Assembly: GCF_020184175.1 (NCBI RefSeq)
Contig: NC_065530.1
Location: 3,038,001-3,102,000 of the forward strand
Source of the DNA: Aphis gossypii
Lineage: Eukaryota > Arthropoda > Insecta > Hemiptera > Aphididae
Length of the DNA stretch: 64,000 bases
Direction of reading: 5' to 3'
Within the stretch, counting starts at the first letter, position 1. Every line of letters starts with the position of its first letter. Below are positions 63,750-64,000 of this stretch, piece after piece. The translations under genes were made by a program, and so were the position numbers. The notes beneath the pieces were generated by a model, which saw only the letters and a program-made list of their open reading frames with translations, made no database searches and had not been told where the DNA came from.

Positions 63750-63962
63750 TCGCCCGCCGCCGGAAGTATACTCGCGTAAAACGTCATGACACGGAGTAGC
63801 TGTACTTTATTCGCGACAGAGTTCCAACGCGGAACGGCCGCGATTATATAAATATTTTATACGAACGTATATAAAATATGTGTAAATATATACAAATTAG
63901 TGTATAGGTTGAATAGTATAATAGTTATATTATATGATGTATTACAAAATATGTTACGTGTA
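63750..63962 (+). other. sim 3' flank (probable 3' UTR)
   Basis: Composition returns from GC-rich to AT-rich within about 100 bp. No canonical AATAAA is present before the window ends, so the polyadenylation site may use a variant signal or lie beyond the edge. Confidence 0.4.
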
Positions 63963-64000
63963 CAGTGAGACCTCTTAATACCGGACACTGTCGGTTGTTG
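63963..64000 (+). mobile_element. Tigger-like transposon end, cut by the right edge
   Basis: After a TA dinucleotide (63961-63962) the bases CAGTGAGACCTCTTAATACC followed by GGACACTG match the general form of pogo/Tigger termini, like the end near 19967. The rest lies outside the window. Confidence 0.45.

Noticed and set aside
1..64000. CRISPR arrays, tRNA, rRNA, bacterial operons
   Set aside because: No regularly spaced repeats, no cloverleaf or rRNA-like sequence was recognised, and the gene structure is clearly eukaryotic.

Overview
The window is animal nuclear DNA and most likely comes from an aphid. It is very AT-rich, with recurrent taggtacctata-like strings, short introns (64-130 bp) mixed with very long ones, and many small AT-rich transposon remnants. 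It carries two diverged maintenance DNA methyltransferase (Dnmt1) genes, and more than one Dnmt1 copy is known from the pea aphid. It also carries an insect-type single-minded gene. The aphid assignment is an inference; genus and species cannot be fixed from the sequence alone.

Layout: (1) 1-469, minus strand: the first 156 codons of Dnmt1 copy A, cut by the left edge, with a probable spliced 5' leader and an E2F-like promoter site up to about 870. (2) 870-6500: intergenic DNA with small DNA-transposon relics and a palindrome. (3) 6600-7132: putative promoter of Dnmt1 copy B with two strong palindromes and reverse CCAAT boxes. (4) 7133-11690, plus strand: complete Dnmt1 copy B in two coding exons, about 1238 residues, with every catalytic motif kept but no CXXC zinc finger. 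(5) 11.7-45.3 kb: about 34 kb without a convincing protein-coding gene. It holds a MITE-like element (14377-15031), a pogo/Tigger-like terminus near 19.9 kb, a strong GC-rich block at 22.5-23.4 kb ending in a good splice donor, and weaker GC-rich islets. (6) 45477-63749, plus strand: single-minded (sim), a bHLH-PAS transcription factor. I assembled eleven coding exons in frame to 574 residues. A 9.5-kb intron holds another GC-rich island. (7) 63750-64000: sim 3' flank, ending inside a Tigger-like transposon end.

The two Dnmt1 copies lie head to head, 6.7 kb apart, with unlike leaders and N-termini, so they may be regulated separately. Sim is an unrelated developmental regulator. The long gene-poor stretch before it and its large introns are where its enhancers and alternative promoters would be expected. 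No tRNA, rRNA, CRISPR array or bacterial-type feature was found.
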